From the NCBI GenBank assembly GCA_963681505.1, contig OY811971.1:8923991-8987990 (forward strand): a stretch of DNA of 64,000 bases, in the 5' to 3' direction. A program made the translations under genes and the position numbers. The notes under the pieces are model-generated. The model saw only the letters and a program-made list of their open reading frames with translations. It had not been told where the DNA came from and did no database searches. Shown in pieces: positions 47,227 to 59,100 of this stretch. Positions within the stretch are counted from its first letter, which is position 1. The number at the start of each line of letters is the position of its first letter. This DNA is from Eunapius fragilis. Its lineage: Eukaryota > Porifera > Demospongiae > Spongillida > Spongillidae.

Positions 47227-48507
47227 TTGGCGTTCAGGATTTAACCGCTGTGGCTCTTAACGAGACAATACCATCGCTTTTCTTGGTCGACCACGCAAAT
47301 GTGGCTGACACAAGCCGCATTTTGTGCAGTTTGTTCTTGCATCGCATTTTGTTACATACTTGTGTATCGCAGAACAAGCGAGTGACATCATACATGCATG
47401 CACGAACTATAAATAATAGCCGTTTGCACACCAACTACTAGCAATCAAAGCCCACATAGACCTTTTGGGGTATCTGTATCTTTAGCACTCTAAAAATGCA
47501 TTCATTACTATTATACACTGTATGAGAAAAAAAGTGTACCAATTGGCTTTCGAAGCATCAACGAACGGCGACATGTGTATGTTAGACCAGGTTTAAGTAA
47601 GTAGTGCAATATGTTACAAGCCTTAAAATGATATGAAATGACACACAAAGGTTTGGCTTATAAGAAAATGTGCCTTCTAGCTGATACCCTACTTTTCCGA
47701 CTAATTTTTAAAAGGTCTGTTCGACAAAACATTCATTCCATTCTCATGGAAGCGGTGTTAAATATGATTAGCTAACTAAAAGTTTGGTCAGTATATTTTT
47801 GGATAGGTCAAAATTCATGACCCCGTTCATGGTGCATGGTAAATAGTTATTAAAATGAATTCTACTCTGTATTGACAATGTTCCAGTAATGTTGTAGAGC
47901 TAAAGATATGCTAAACCGAAATGGGCAAGGTCAGAAAGATAATGAAATTATTAATTCCTTGCATTTAAAAAATAGGGAATACAAATGTACAAACTAATGC
48001 ACATTACACAATTAGTGCAAACACACACCCTCCTCACCTGCCCCAGAAAAAGTGTTTAGCAAGGGTGCATTTTTTTCAAATTCTCTTATTTTTCTGTATT
48101 TGGAATGTCCACCCATTATTGCATTTCTACACTGTTCTAGGCTGTATGTGATGAATTCTGGAGGTGAGTTGTTTTTGCTTGTTGTGTTTATTTGAAGTAT
48201 TATTGCTTTCATGTTTTTAGGTTATTTTTATTACAGGAAAACGGTAAGTATTTCTTTGTTTTCCACTGTAGTTTAAAATACCTATTTTGTTGGTTAGTTT
48301 ATTAACTTCAACTTGCATACCAATTTTAAGTATCAAAGTTGCTCATGTTAATGACTCATAATTTTTAAATTATTAAACACAGATCCCTGCCTTTGATGAC
48401 ATCATTTTGGACTTACAGTAACATTAGTGTGTTTTATCGTTATCACGTATTGTGTGCATATGTATACCCTGCAATGTTTAATAAACACAGTTGTAGCTAC
48501 ACAAGTA

Positions 48508-48760
48508 GTAAAAACATTCTCTATAAGAATGTTGATGGCATATAGGATTGAAGGCAGTACTAGTGTAAAAAGGAAGGAAACAAGGGTCTAATAAGGGGAA
48601 ATGTACCTATATTTTGCCCATTGATAGGACATTGTGTTTGTGTGTGAAGTATAGGACTATTAAATGTACATTTCCCCTTCTTATTAGACCCTTTTTTACA
48701 CCACTATTGCCTTCCAATCCTATGCCACCAATGTTCTCATGAAAAAAAATTTTTAGCTTA
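48508..48760. mobile_element. Palindromic MITE, family A, copy 3 (degenerate)
   Basis: Ends gtaaaaacattctctat, inner ggaaacaagggtctaataag with complement, and tataggattg. The right arm lacks the ggaaaca segment, so the hairpin is imperfect. Confidence 0.8.
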
Positions 48761-49461
48761 CTTTCAGATAAGAGACCTTTTCTAGATCAGCCTCGTAGCT
48801 GACGCACTCATAGTTCTTTTCTGGATCGGCCTGGTAGAGCTCACCTTGTTGATTTCTTTAAACAGATGACTAATATTTATAACCAAAGGGGTCATGTGTG
48901 TAAAGGTAAGCAACAACTCTAGACAGTGGCCCTGGGATCGGCTTTATCAGGGTTGAATTCAATCTGCTATAGATTTATACTTGGGTTGCTCAGTCTAGTG
49001 ACCAGTCTTAAAATTAATTGTATGTTGCTTTTGGTTTCACTGTTCTAAAAGACGTGCAGAAATGTTGTCGTTTATTGGTGCCCTGCATATACTACTGGTG
49101 ACCATTAATTAGTACATGTACTTGTAGATGCACTCGACTTTCTTTCATCCTGATATCAAATGTACAATGTACATGTAATGAATTTATAGTCCCAAGTTAC
49201 CATTAATTAATTTTGCAATTAGTGAACATTAAGTACATGTACTTGCGCACTGTAGTTAGCAGTAATACAATTTTTTTAAATATTGCAGTAAACTCCCAAG
49301 GTGAGTTTCTTTGCTCAAAAAGTAAGCCTATGGAAATGACATAAATGTGAACATACATCATTACCTGATCTTACTTCGATTTTAGGACTATCTGACAGTG
49401 ATTATGAGTGCTCTGTTACAGAATTATAATTGTCTGATTTTTTTTTTACATGCACCTATAG

Positions 49462-51143
49462 AAGATTACAAGAATGCCCTGAGGGATAGAAAGAGAAAGA
49501 AACATGTGGATATTTCATCACCAATAATAATGCTAACGTCAATGAGTGCCATTGTTTTACAAGCAATTCAAGCATGCATTAGAAATCCATCAGCAAAAAT
49601 AACAGAAATATCGTCACTATTTGAAAAGATGGAGATGTACCATGTTGGATCCCAGGCATGTGTTAACTACCATCATGATAGTGAAAACATGTGCAGGTAC
49701 TTCGTGCCTTGTGTGTTGTCCACCAAAGAGGCGGAGCCAGCTGTCCTCCAAGCTGCCCCATTGCACCTAGTGTTCAATCCTAACAATATCCCTCCAGGGT
49801 ACATTGGTCATCTGGTCAAAGTACTTAGCTGCACAAATAATAATATTTTGATGATGTGTACTCATGGAATGAGCTCAAATAAGGTGTCATTCCAGTGTCA
49901 AGTGGATAAAAATTATGGGAAAATAGATCACGTCACTGTATCTGGAGCACACTCCAGTATCCGCATTGATATGTGCAGAAAGGCACACTGTGCTTATAAC
50001 AGCAGTCGGGCCAACTTCCCATCAACTTGTCAGGCACTTCTGAAGCTACTCTGTGAAGCCATACATGAGGTGAAGCAGTGGTTTCCTGATATCGAAGTTC
50101 AACCAGCATTCCAGTGCAGATGCTCAAATAAAGTGCCCCATTTTATAAATATATCATTGGAACAACAAAGTACAGCTCATCTGTCATGTGAATTCCTGCA
50201 AGTGTTGCCCCCTAGTGCAGAGGAACAGCTTTGGTTGAGGATCCCACAGAGCAAAGTAAGTTGGTCTGTTATGTCTACATTACTACATATTGCTCTCTTT
50301 GCATGTTGCTCAGAATCAGAATCCTTTATATAAAGCTGAACTTAAGGCACTAGTACAAGACATTGTGAAAGCGGCAAAACAAGAAAAAAAGACAGCAGAT
50401 GAAATATTTTCATGCCTCTTTAAAGCACTTGAAGTTGAGGACTGGGGCACATCATTAGATGACCATGTTGAGGCCCTTGAACTGTGGTCAAAGGAAATGG
50501 AGAGTGAAGGCAGAAGTCATCTCGCTTACCACTTACAGAGGATTGGGCTATCTTTTATGGGTGAAATGTAAGGCATTACTGTGCACTGCATTGCAAGTTG
50601 TCCAATAGATGATGATTGTGTTCTCCATGCAGGGTTGATCGTGGTTACATGGTTAATTACTGTGCTGAAGGAGGTCTGAAGGAAGGCATGGAGTAAGTTT
50701 TGGTTTTGCATGCGCATTATACAGATCATTTTTATACATGTATAAACGTACATGTACATGTATTTGGTACTGTAACTGATGAGATATTCAACACATGCAG
50801 AGTCGTTTGTTTATTATTTAGAAAGTGAAGCTTCTAATAATACTAGGCAATTATTTTGGTGACTCAATTTTTGTATGGAATGACCAAATTATTTTTGTTT
50901 CACAGCCCCAAACCCAATCTGAAGGCATTGAAGTCAAGTCTTGTTACGTATGCTGCTCGGTGGTACAGACTTGGTCTTGAGCTGGACATACCTGATAGTG
51001 TGCTTGATAAGATTGAAGTGGATTCTAAAAAGTCTTGTGAGGAGGCACTGACGAAGATGCTGCAAGAATGGCTTGACCGCTGTACCAATCCAACATGGGG
51101 AGCTGTTGCCCAGGCTCTGAACATAATTGGAAATTGCAAATAG
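49462..51143 (+). CDS. COR-Death domain module (Roco/DAPK-like), 5' partial
   Basis: Exons 49462-50255, 50314-50567, 50633-50692 and 50906-51143 (TAG stop) join in consistent phase. The first holds a COR segment: CRYFVPCVLSTKEAEP, then NPNNIPPGYIGHLVKVL. The second encodes a helical stretch (ALVQDIVKAAKQEKKTADEI) that is lysine and glutamate rich. The last is a Death domain (WYRLGLELDIPDSVLDKI, then NPTWGAVAQALNIIG) ending at the C-terminus. Known for the family: COR dimerises Roco proteins and Death domains recruit signalling partners. The gene is a close paralogue of the minus-strand gene at 1.3-11.3 kb: the 254-nt second exon has identical length and the 58-bp intron before it is identical. 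It lacks the extra Death-like exon of the minus copy. The first exon needs one preceding base in phase (G plus AA GAT TAC), exactly as in the paralogue. Upstream exons were not found with confidence. They may be the ANK-Roc exons at 31-40 kb. Confidence 0.75.
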
Positions 51144-51649
51144 GAATGATTGAATGTAATTTCATGTATTGCATTTAGATTACTCAAGTGCTAAAATGCA
51201 CATTTGTAGGAATAGACATTGTGTGCGATGGTGTATACATGTACATGTATGCTTGTATTTTAACTACAATTAAGTTGACATTATTGTGTACCATGGAAAG
51301 ATGCATGCAATAAGGGAATAGAAGCACACAATATTTGTAACTACATGTATGAGATCATCCCAGAGATCATTTGTATTCATGAGTCAGTCGATGATGATGA
51401 TGCATCTTCTTGAAAAATTATTTTAAGCAATGATGCCATATACAGCAGTATGTAATGGTGCGTATACAATGTTTACCTAGGCCATTAAAAAAACATTTAG
51501 ATTATACACTGAAGAGAGTTATTAGTGTTACTAGTATTATTGACATGGTTTTGTTTTATAGATTTAAAAAAAAGTAGAGCTTGTTCTAAAATAACTTTAC
51601 TAATTCTCAGCTCATCAGCATTTGTGTTCTGTTAGATAGTGACCAGTTT

Positions 51650-52660
51650 CCTATGTAGCTTTCTTATCACCACTTCAGCTTGTTTTCTGACTACCTCCAA
51701 ATAGGAGCCTTTGCTTACATTATTGAATACGAGATCATATACAAAGGTTGGCTCAATGCGCAATTATATCAAACCACACCATAGATCACATAATCAACCA
51801 ATTCCTAATTCAATCCAATACTTAAACTTGCCATCACAGCACAACAATGATGCACCAGAATGCAAGAGCTTTGCTGGCAAGGAGCAGGCCATGTGAAGTA
51901 GAGTTTGTCAATGTCAGTTATTTTAAACACAGGATTACAAACAAAAGCATTAAATTTAGTTTATTCACAATACCTCTGGTGAGGATGGCAATAGCATTTA
52001 CCTTCACTAGATGGAGGTCAACAAGTACTGCTGACTTGGGCCTGCATCTAAGGGTAACAAACTGAGATGCCAGCTTTGAGAAGGCTTCAATAGTTTCATT
52101 TCCCCAAGCACCATGAACACATAACCAGTCAATTGGCATCTTTGGCCATGTGCAGTGCTTTCTGCCTGGGCAACTTATCCTACAGACACTCACTCCTGCT
52201 TCCATCAGAGTAAAGTAGGTTACAGAAATATCTTGCCTGTAGTCCAGTTTATCAATAGAAGGTCAGCAGGACAGGTGGGGCAATGGTCGGCCGTGAAGTC
52301 ATTACCAGCTTATAATTCCACCTGGACATCAAGATGCGCTCAATGGCACGTTTCAGCCAGAACATCACAAAGGTGTCATGCCACCACATGCAGCCCACAT
52401 CACCCCCACACTTACAAGTGGTGGCAGGATGTCCAAGAGGGTCAAGGGCATAGTGCACATGGGACCCCTGGGATGTATCCATATCAAGCCACCACTTTAT
52501 GGCAACTTGATGTACTGGTGGATCAAGTTGTAAACCCAACCCTAGCCTGTGAAGGCATGTTCTACAGGTGCTCGCAATGCAAGGAAGTATGTGACAGGAA
52601 AGCTTGGTTTTGGGGATATTCCAAATTAAGGGAGGGGGAGGGGACACCATTTAAAGAAAT
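51650..52660 (-). pseudogene. Transposon-like coding fragment, unclassified
   Basis: The minus-strand frames 52650-52252 and 52205-51918 hold WLDMDTSQGSHVHYALDPLG, then TTCKCGGDVGCMWWHDTFVM, and RISCPGRKHCTWPKMPID followed by WGNETIEAFSKLASQFVTLR. Cysteine and histidine rich blocks of this kind suggest zinc binding. I do not recognise the family, but the stop-broken frames lying between the COR-Death gene and the Tudor gene look like a dead mobile-element gene. Confidence 0.45.
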
Positions 52661-52746
52661 AATGTAGCTATATGTAGGCTCTGAAATACATGTGTGTACC
52701 TAGCTAGTCAGTCAGTGATGTTTGCAGCGCATGTGGCCGAATGGTG

Positions 52747-52748
<2 letters not shown>

Positions 52749-52782
<34 letters not shown>
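52749..52782 (+). repeat. (GT)n microsatellite
   Basis: Pure GT run of about 34 bp in the region upstream of the Tudor gene. Confidence 0.95.
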
Positions 52783-52783
<1 letters not shown>

Positions 52784-53108
52784 TTAGTTTTATCCTGTAT
52801 CCAGGTGACAGTGTGAAGATAATCAACACAGCCGGAATTGTCTCAGGATTGTGCCAACTTGTTATACATTTCAGAGACACACCTTTATAAAGGAAGAACT
52901 GCAAAATGATTGTGTAAGCGTAACACTGAACCTTGTATATTATTTGTTGTGTATGCAATCTAGAGTGTTAAAATAAAGTGCAACACACATAAAGAAACAC
53001 ATTTCAGGCTCAGACAGAAAAGAAATAAGACAGTATTCATTAGTGGTTAACCCGTCACTGCAGCTGATTTGATCACCCACGTGGTGTTATCACGTAATAG
53101 CTGCCATC

Positions 53109-56100
53109 ATGTCGAAACAGATGAGGAAACACCTTCTCGACAAAGAGAAGTTAGCAAAAGAGCACATGTCTTCAGTCAGCAATCACATCCGTAAATTGAC
53201 TGAAGCATATGGGGAGCTCCAGTGTGCCCTTACCCGCGCCAGAGGGATAGTCGAAGCTCAATTTAGTAGCCTACAGGCAGCTCTGCACCAAAGGAAAGAA
53301 GCTGTTCTAGAAGCTTTGGATACCTCTGTGAGAAATCAACAAGAGACGTTGCGCTGCTACACGCAGCACGCGGAGAAAGTGACAATGGACGTGACGAAGG
53401 TAACAATTTGCACATTCATTACATTGTGTGCACCCACAAAGCGAACACATATATATAAATAAAAACATTAACCGCGTGCATACACAACAACATAAATCAC
53501 TGGGCAACACGTAAGACCATTCATAACGATGTCTCTACCACTGTTGTGTTTTATTGCTTCCTGTTCATATTAGATGAACTTACATATTTCATACATGTCT
53601 ACATATCTCCATGGTTACCAATGCGTTTTTAGGCTTTGGACTCGGCCCATCTGCTTGCATCAGAGAAGACCCAGAAGTCCTTTCTAGCAGGGTATTCAGC
53701 AGTGGCACAAGATCTGGAGCAGGCTGTGGTGGACATGCTTCTCCTTGGTGAGTACGTGCAGCACACTGAGAGCATCAGCAGTGGGGCCAAGAAGCTGGGA
53801 TCTATGGAGATGGATGTCGGTGTCTGTATCACTACCTCTGATGGCATACTGGAAGCAGAAATGGAAGGTACTCGTGTGTTAAAGGTGCTTACATTAGGAC
53901 AGCTAATGTGTGTGAACTCCATGGATTAGCTTAAATCATTATGCAGTGTGATTTGGTTTGTATGCTCATTCCCCGTTACGGTTTTGTGAAATTTAAAAAG
54001 CCAATAGTTTGCAATTTAGAAACTGTATAGCTATTAAAGAGTTACAAGTACTTACCTGCTAATAGAGCCAAAGTTGTCACTTGAGAATTTATTTTTTACC
54101 ATGCATGGCTTTTAACGATACTACAAATTATTTTTTGTGCAGCGAAATGTTATTTGTATTTTGTGTTTTGATTATTGGTATAATTGATTACACATTGTTC
54201 TACTCTTCCCCAGACCTCTTTTGTTCACCCGCTGATGAGGAAGAAAAAAACGAAGAGTATGAGCTGTCTGGGGAGGAGGACGACTGTCTTGGAGGCTATT
54301 CATCAGAGAGTGCAGAAAAAGCTGAAGGTGTGTGTGTGAGTGTGTGTGAGTGTGTGTGAAAAAACATGTTGCATCTATTTATTGTTGATAATCCAGTGTA
54401 TGGGTGTGGCTATGTTAGGCTTGCAGTACATGGATCTGGCCGAGGGCAGCATTATTCAAGTGCTCATCACCATTGGTCAGAACCCATCTGAATTCTGCGT
54501 CCAGCCATACTCTCCATTACTGATTGAGCTGAAGGAACAGATTTGGTGAGTGCTAACTGTGCTGTGATCATATGTGAGTGTATTTTGATAACCTAGCTAA
54601 ACCTGTTCCACCAGAAATTATTTTACCCTTGCTTTGCATATGTATTTCTTTGTTACAAACATATGGAGGACTCATTCATATTTAATTACCCAATGGTTGT
54701 TCATTCTTTGAACTTATAGTACTTTCTGTAAGGAACAAATGGAACAGTGTCCAGCAAAATCACCCTTCTGGGTAGTTTTTAAGAAATTTTTTTCATTTTC
54801 CATGAACTCCAAAGAGCTTCTATCAAGTGGTCCATAAGGCGTCCTAAATTGGACTGTCCATCATAATGCATTGTAAAAATGTTCATACCTTTAATGTATT
54901 ATGTATGTACGTGGTAAATGTATTATAAACATTGGCTTAAAGAGTGTTGTATATATGTTATGTTTCATTTTTGTGAACGTAGGAAATATCTTCTATTTAT
55001 GCTTTTCTGTTAGGTCATTTTACAATGACTTGACTGCTAACAAGGTAAAGCAGTTTGCGGCACCACCAGCTGTTGGAGACATCTGCTGTGCCCGCTTCAC
55101 AGAGGACAGGTGTTGGTACAGAGCCACGGTGACCGCTGTGGAACATGCATCAGGGGGTCGTCTAGGTAACTTAACATGTTAACCCATTTACCACCTCGGG
55201 AATACATGTAAATGGTACACATTGTGCATCCCTGTGCTCCCTGTACACCTGACATTATATTTACAATAGATAGGAAGCGAGCGCACACAATGTGTCTTTG
55301 TTTGATTCTGTGCAAAATAATGGGGCAATAGCCACGGCTGATCGATAGAAGCCGCTTAAAACGACATGCATGAGGGCTCCATTGTAAACGAGCTATATAA
55401 AACAATGGGGTGTACGCGCTGCTCTCTCAATGCAGGGTTAGTACATATAAGCAACCATATTACTTGGCACACTGCATGTGCAGCTTTACTTTGTGGTTGA
55501 TGTGTTGTTATCATAACAACATGTTATGATAGCTGCAAAAACATACATTTACCATGATAGGCATACCACATAAATGAAGTCATTTATGGTAACCGTTCTG
55601 TTGCACAACATCAACAGATTTACAGTTCTATTTACAACAGTGGTACTTCAGTTGCTGTGTACATGTAGATAATGTTGGAAATTTCAGTTGTGCTTTTCTT
55701 CCCCCACTGAAGGTACGACGAGATACTCTAATGTAAAGGTGTCAGTCCTCTACGTGGACTATGGGAACATGGAGGTGCTGCCTCTCTCTGAGCTGAGGCA
55801 GCTGGACCGTAGCTTCTTTTACTTGCCCTGCCAAGCACTGCACTGCTCCATGCCCATGATCAAACCTCTCCGGTCCCCATCCACCTCTGATGGAACACCG
55901 CGCCCACCAGTCTGGCCCAATTCTGTATCCAGGTGGTTTGGGAACGTGCTGGTTGGGAAACCATTGCATATCTCTGTAATCTCCAGTGCTGGAAAGAACA
56001 CCTTCGAGGTAGATGTCCACGTTCCATTGGATGTCCTTTACAGCCAGGCCAGCTTGAAGAGCCTTCCACGGTCACCACCAAGCATCAAGAATAGAGGCAT

Positions 56101-59100
56101 GTCCTCCTCGCCTGTGGCCCTGCGTCTGGTCACCTTTATGGTGTCTGCCGGGATGGGTGTGGCCTGCCCAGTAAGCACAGCATCCAGCTGCTGTGGAGTG
56201 CAAACAGAGCCGCTGGAACCAGGAGACGGTGGCCATTTGCAAAGCAAGCGTGATAGAAGTTCAAACTGCTCATGTGAATTTGCATGTCCAGCTGCTGCCG
56301 ACAGGCACATGTCTGCTCACATTGACCCAGCCCGTGTGTACGTACCTACTGCAGTGTGCACGCGGCAGGATAGGGATCAACCTGGTTGTTTTACGAGCAG
56401 AGGCAAACCTTCACCTGCAGCAGTTGCCTTGGAGTCATCCAGCAGCCGCTGCAGTAGCGTGCATTCAATGAATGAACCTTTGGTGGGGACTCCCCCTGTA
56501 ATGGGGAATTCCCTTATATATAACTCCTCTGAGGAACATGGAAGTCATGGAGGGATGGAGCCATCTCGTGTAGTTAACACCAAAGATTGCTCTAAGATGG
56601 CTCCTAGAGGAGGCGGGGCTGGATCAGCTGAGCAATGCCAAGTGCAAAGTGACTGTAGACCAGCAATATCACCAGGAGCTGCAGGATTGCCATGGTTACC
56701 ATCCTCTCCTGCCTGCAAAGCAAACAAACATGTACAAAATGCAGTTCCCCAAGATATTGTAGACCTCCTTCAGTCTCAGCTCAAGTTTTTCCCAGGGCAC
56801 AAGGTGAGTACCAGCAATGTTGGGTCAAGTCATGATCTATTGGGGAGGAATGGAGAACAGTCAGCCATTAAACGTGATGAGTGTTCCATTGCTCCTGATC
56901 GTAACCCTGGCTACTCACGTGGTGTAGATGGACAGTTCAATATCAGTGGATCGACCATTTCTTTGGATGAACAGATCCCTGAATTGTCACCTTGCAAAAC
57001 TACCAGTCCTGACAAGTTCATTGGCACAGAGGAGTTCCCTGTCTCTATAGAGACAATGAAACTGCACAGACCCCTATTTTCATTTGACTCAAACTGCACT
57101 GCAGGAAATCATAACTCGTGTTTAATAAAGCCTGTAGTCTCAGAGGCTGAACTGCAATCTCTGTCACATTCAGCACATGTATTAGCAGTCTGTTTAGAAC
57201 ATGAGAGTCCCGTAGCCTTGAAGCATGGTGAAGAGAGTCCTGTTGCCTTGGAGCATGGTGAAAAAGGTCCTGTTGCCATGGGGCATGGTGAGGACAGTCC
57301 TGTTGCCTTGGAGCCTGGTGAGAAGGATCCTGTTGCCCTGGAGCATGGTGAGGAGAGTCTCGTTGCCATGGAGCATGGTGAGGACAGTCCTGTTGCCTTG
57401 GAGCCTGGTGAGAAGGATCCTGTTGCCCTGGAGCATGGTGAGGAGAGTCTCGTTGCCATGGAGCATGGTGAGAAGGGTCCTGTTGCCTTGGAGCTTGGTG
57501 TGAAGAGTCCTGTTGCTGTGGAGCCTGGTGAGAAGTATCCCATTGCCTTGGAGCATGGTGAGAAGGGTCAGGACAGTCCTGTTGCCTTGGAGCATAATGA
57601 GAAGGGTTCTGTTGCCTTGGAGCTTGGTGTGAAGAGTCCTGTTGCTATGGAGCCTGGTGAGAAGTATCCCGTTGCCTTGGAGCATGGTGAGGAGGGTCCT
57701 GTTGCCTTGGAGCATGGTGAGGAGAGAGTCATTGCCATGGAGCATGCTGAGAAGGGTCCTGTTGCCTTGGAGCTTGGTGTGAAGAGTCCTGTTGCTATGG
57801 AGCCTGGTGAGAAGTATCCCATTGCCTTGGAGCATGGTGAGAAGGGTCCTGTTGCCATGGGGCAGGGTGAGGACAGTCCTGTTGCCTTGGAGCATAATGA
57901 GAAGGGTCCTGTTGCCATGGAGCTTGGTGTGAAGAGTCCTGTTGCTATGGAGCCTGGTAAGAAGTATCCCATTGCCTTGGAGCATGGTGAGAAGGATCCT
58001 GTTGCTATGGTGCAGGGTGAGGACAGTCCTGTTGCCTTGGAGCATGGTGAGGAGGGTCCTGTTGCCTTGGAGCATGGTGAGGACAGTCCTGTTGCCTTGG
58101 GGCAGGGTGAGGAGGGTCCTGTTCCCATGGGGCTGGATGAGAACAGGCCTGTTGCCTTGGAACAAGGTGAGGAGAGTCCTGTTGCCATGGAGCATGGTGA
58201 GGGGAGTCCTGTTGCCGCGGAGCTTGATGAGAAGGGTCCTGTTACCATGGAGCAGGGTGAGGACAGTCCTGTTGCTTTGGAACATAATGAGAAGGGGCCT
58301 GTTGCCTTGGAGCACGGTGCGGAGAGTCTCGTTGCAATGGAGGATAGTGAGAAGGGTCCTGTTGCCATTGGGCATGGTGAGGACAGTCCTGTTGCTTTGG
58401 AACATAATGAGAAGGGGCCTGTTGCCTTGGAGCTTGGTGGGAAGGGTTCTGTTGCCTTTGAAACTGGTGAGAAGGGTCCTGTTGCCTTGGAGTATGGTGA
58501 GGAGAGTCCTGTTGGCATGGGGCATGGTGAGGACAGTCCTGTTGCTTTGGAGCATTATGAGAAGGGTCCTGTTGCCTTGGAGCTTGGTGTGAAGAGTCCT
58601 GTTGCCTTGGAGCATGGTGGGAAGGATCCTGTTGCCATGGGGCAGGGTGAGGACAGTCCTGTTGCCTTGGAGCATGGTGGGAAGGGTCCTGTTGCCATGG
58701 GGCAGGGTGAGGACAGTCCTGTTGCCTTGGAGCATGGTGAGAAGGGTCCTGTTGCCATGGGGCAGGGTAAGGATGGTCTTGTTGCCTTGGAGCATGGTGA
58801 GGAGGGTCCTGTTGCCATGGAGCTCACACAGCAGTACCTGTCACCATTGGTCAGTACACATCATGTCGTCAGCCTGGAGAAGGATTCAGAGGTGAAATAT
58901 TCTACCACATCAGGCAACACATTGGAACACTATGTGACCATGCCTGATGTTGAGGCGCCCCTGTTAGGAGATCTGACCCTATCAAAGGATGACCACAATA
59001 CCTCGTCACATGGTGCTAGTAAGAGGAAATTGCAAGTGAAAGGTCTGGCCTGCACTGCAGATGAGGGCATGTTGGAGTGTCAGTCTGAAGGTGAAACCAA

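Larger units (their letters stand above)
39965..47895 (-). mobile_element. Large (about 8 kb) unclassified element with diverged inverted termini
   Basis: Sequence near 39968-40087 and 40388-40470 matches the reverse complement of 47690-47890, at perhaps 70-75% by eye: gaacattgt, ttcattttaata, ggggtcatgaattt, ctatccaaaaa, tccatgagaatggaatga, ttttgtcgaac. The left terminus is split by a nested hairpin MITE (40096-40391). The interior contains minus-strand coding remnants from about 47226 down to 41064, plus two further MITEs. It sits between the Roc exon at 39.4-39.7 kb and the COR-Death exons at 49.5 kb. The two ends are old, so the element is probably inactive. Confidence 0.6.

Noticed and set aside
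57194..58795. A 533-codon open frame antisense to the Tudor gene
   Set aside because: It is open only because the 30-bp repeat has no stop in that frame; the sense strand has Tudor domains and phased introns.
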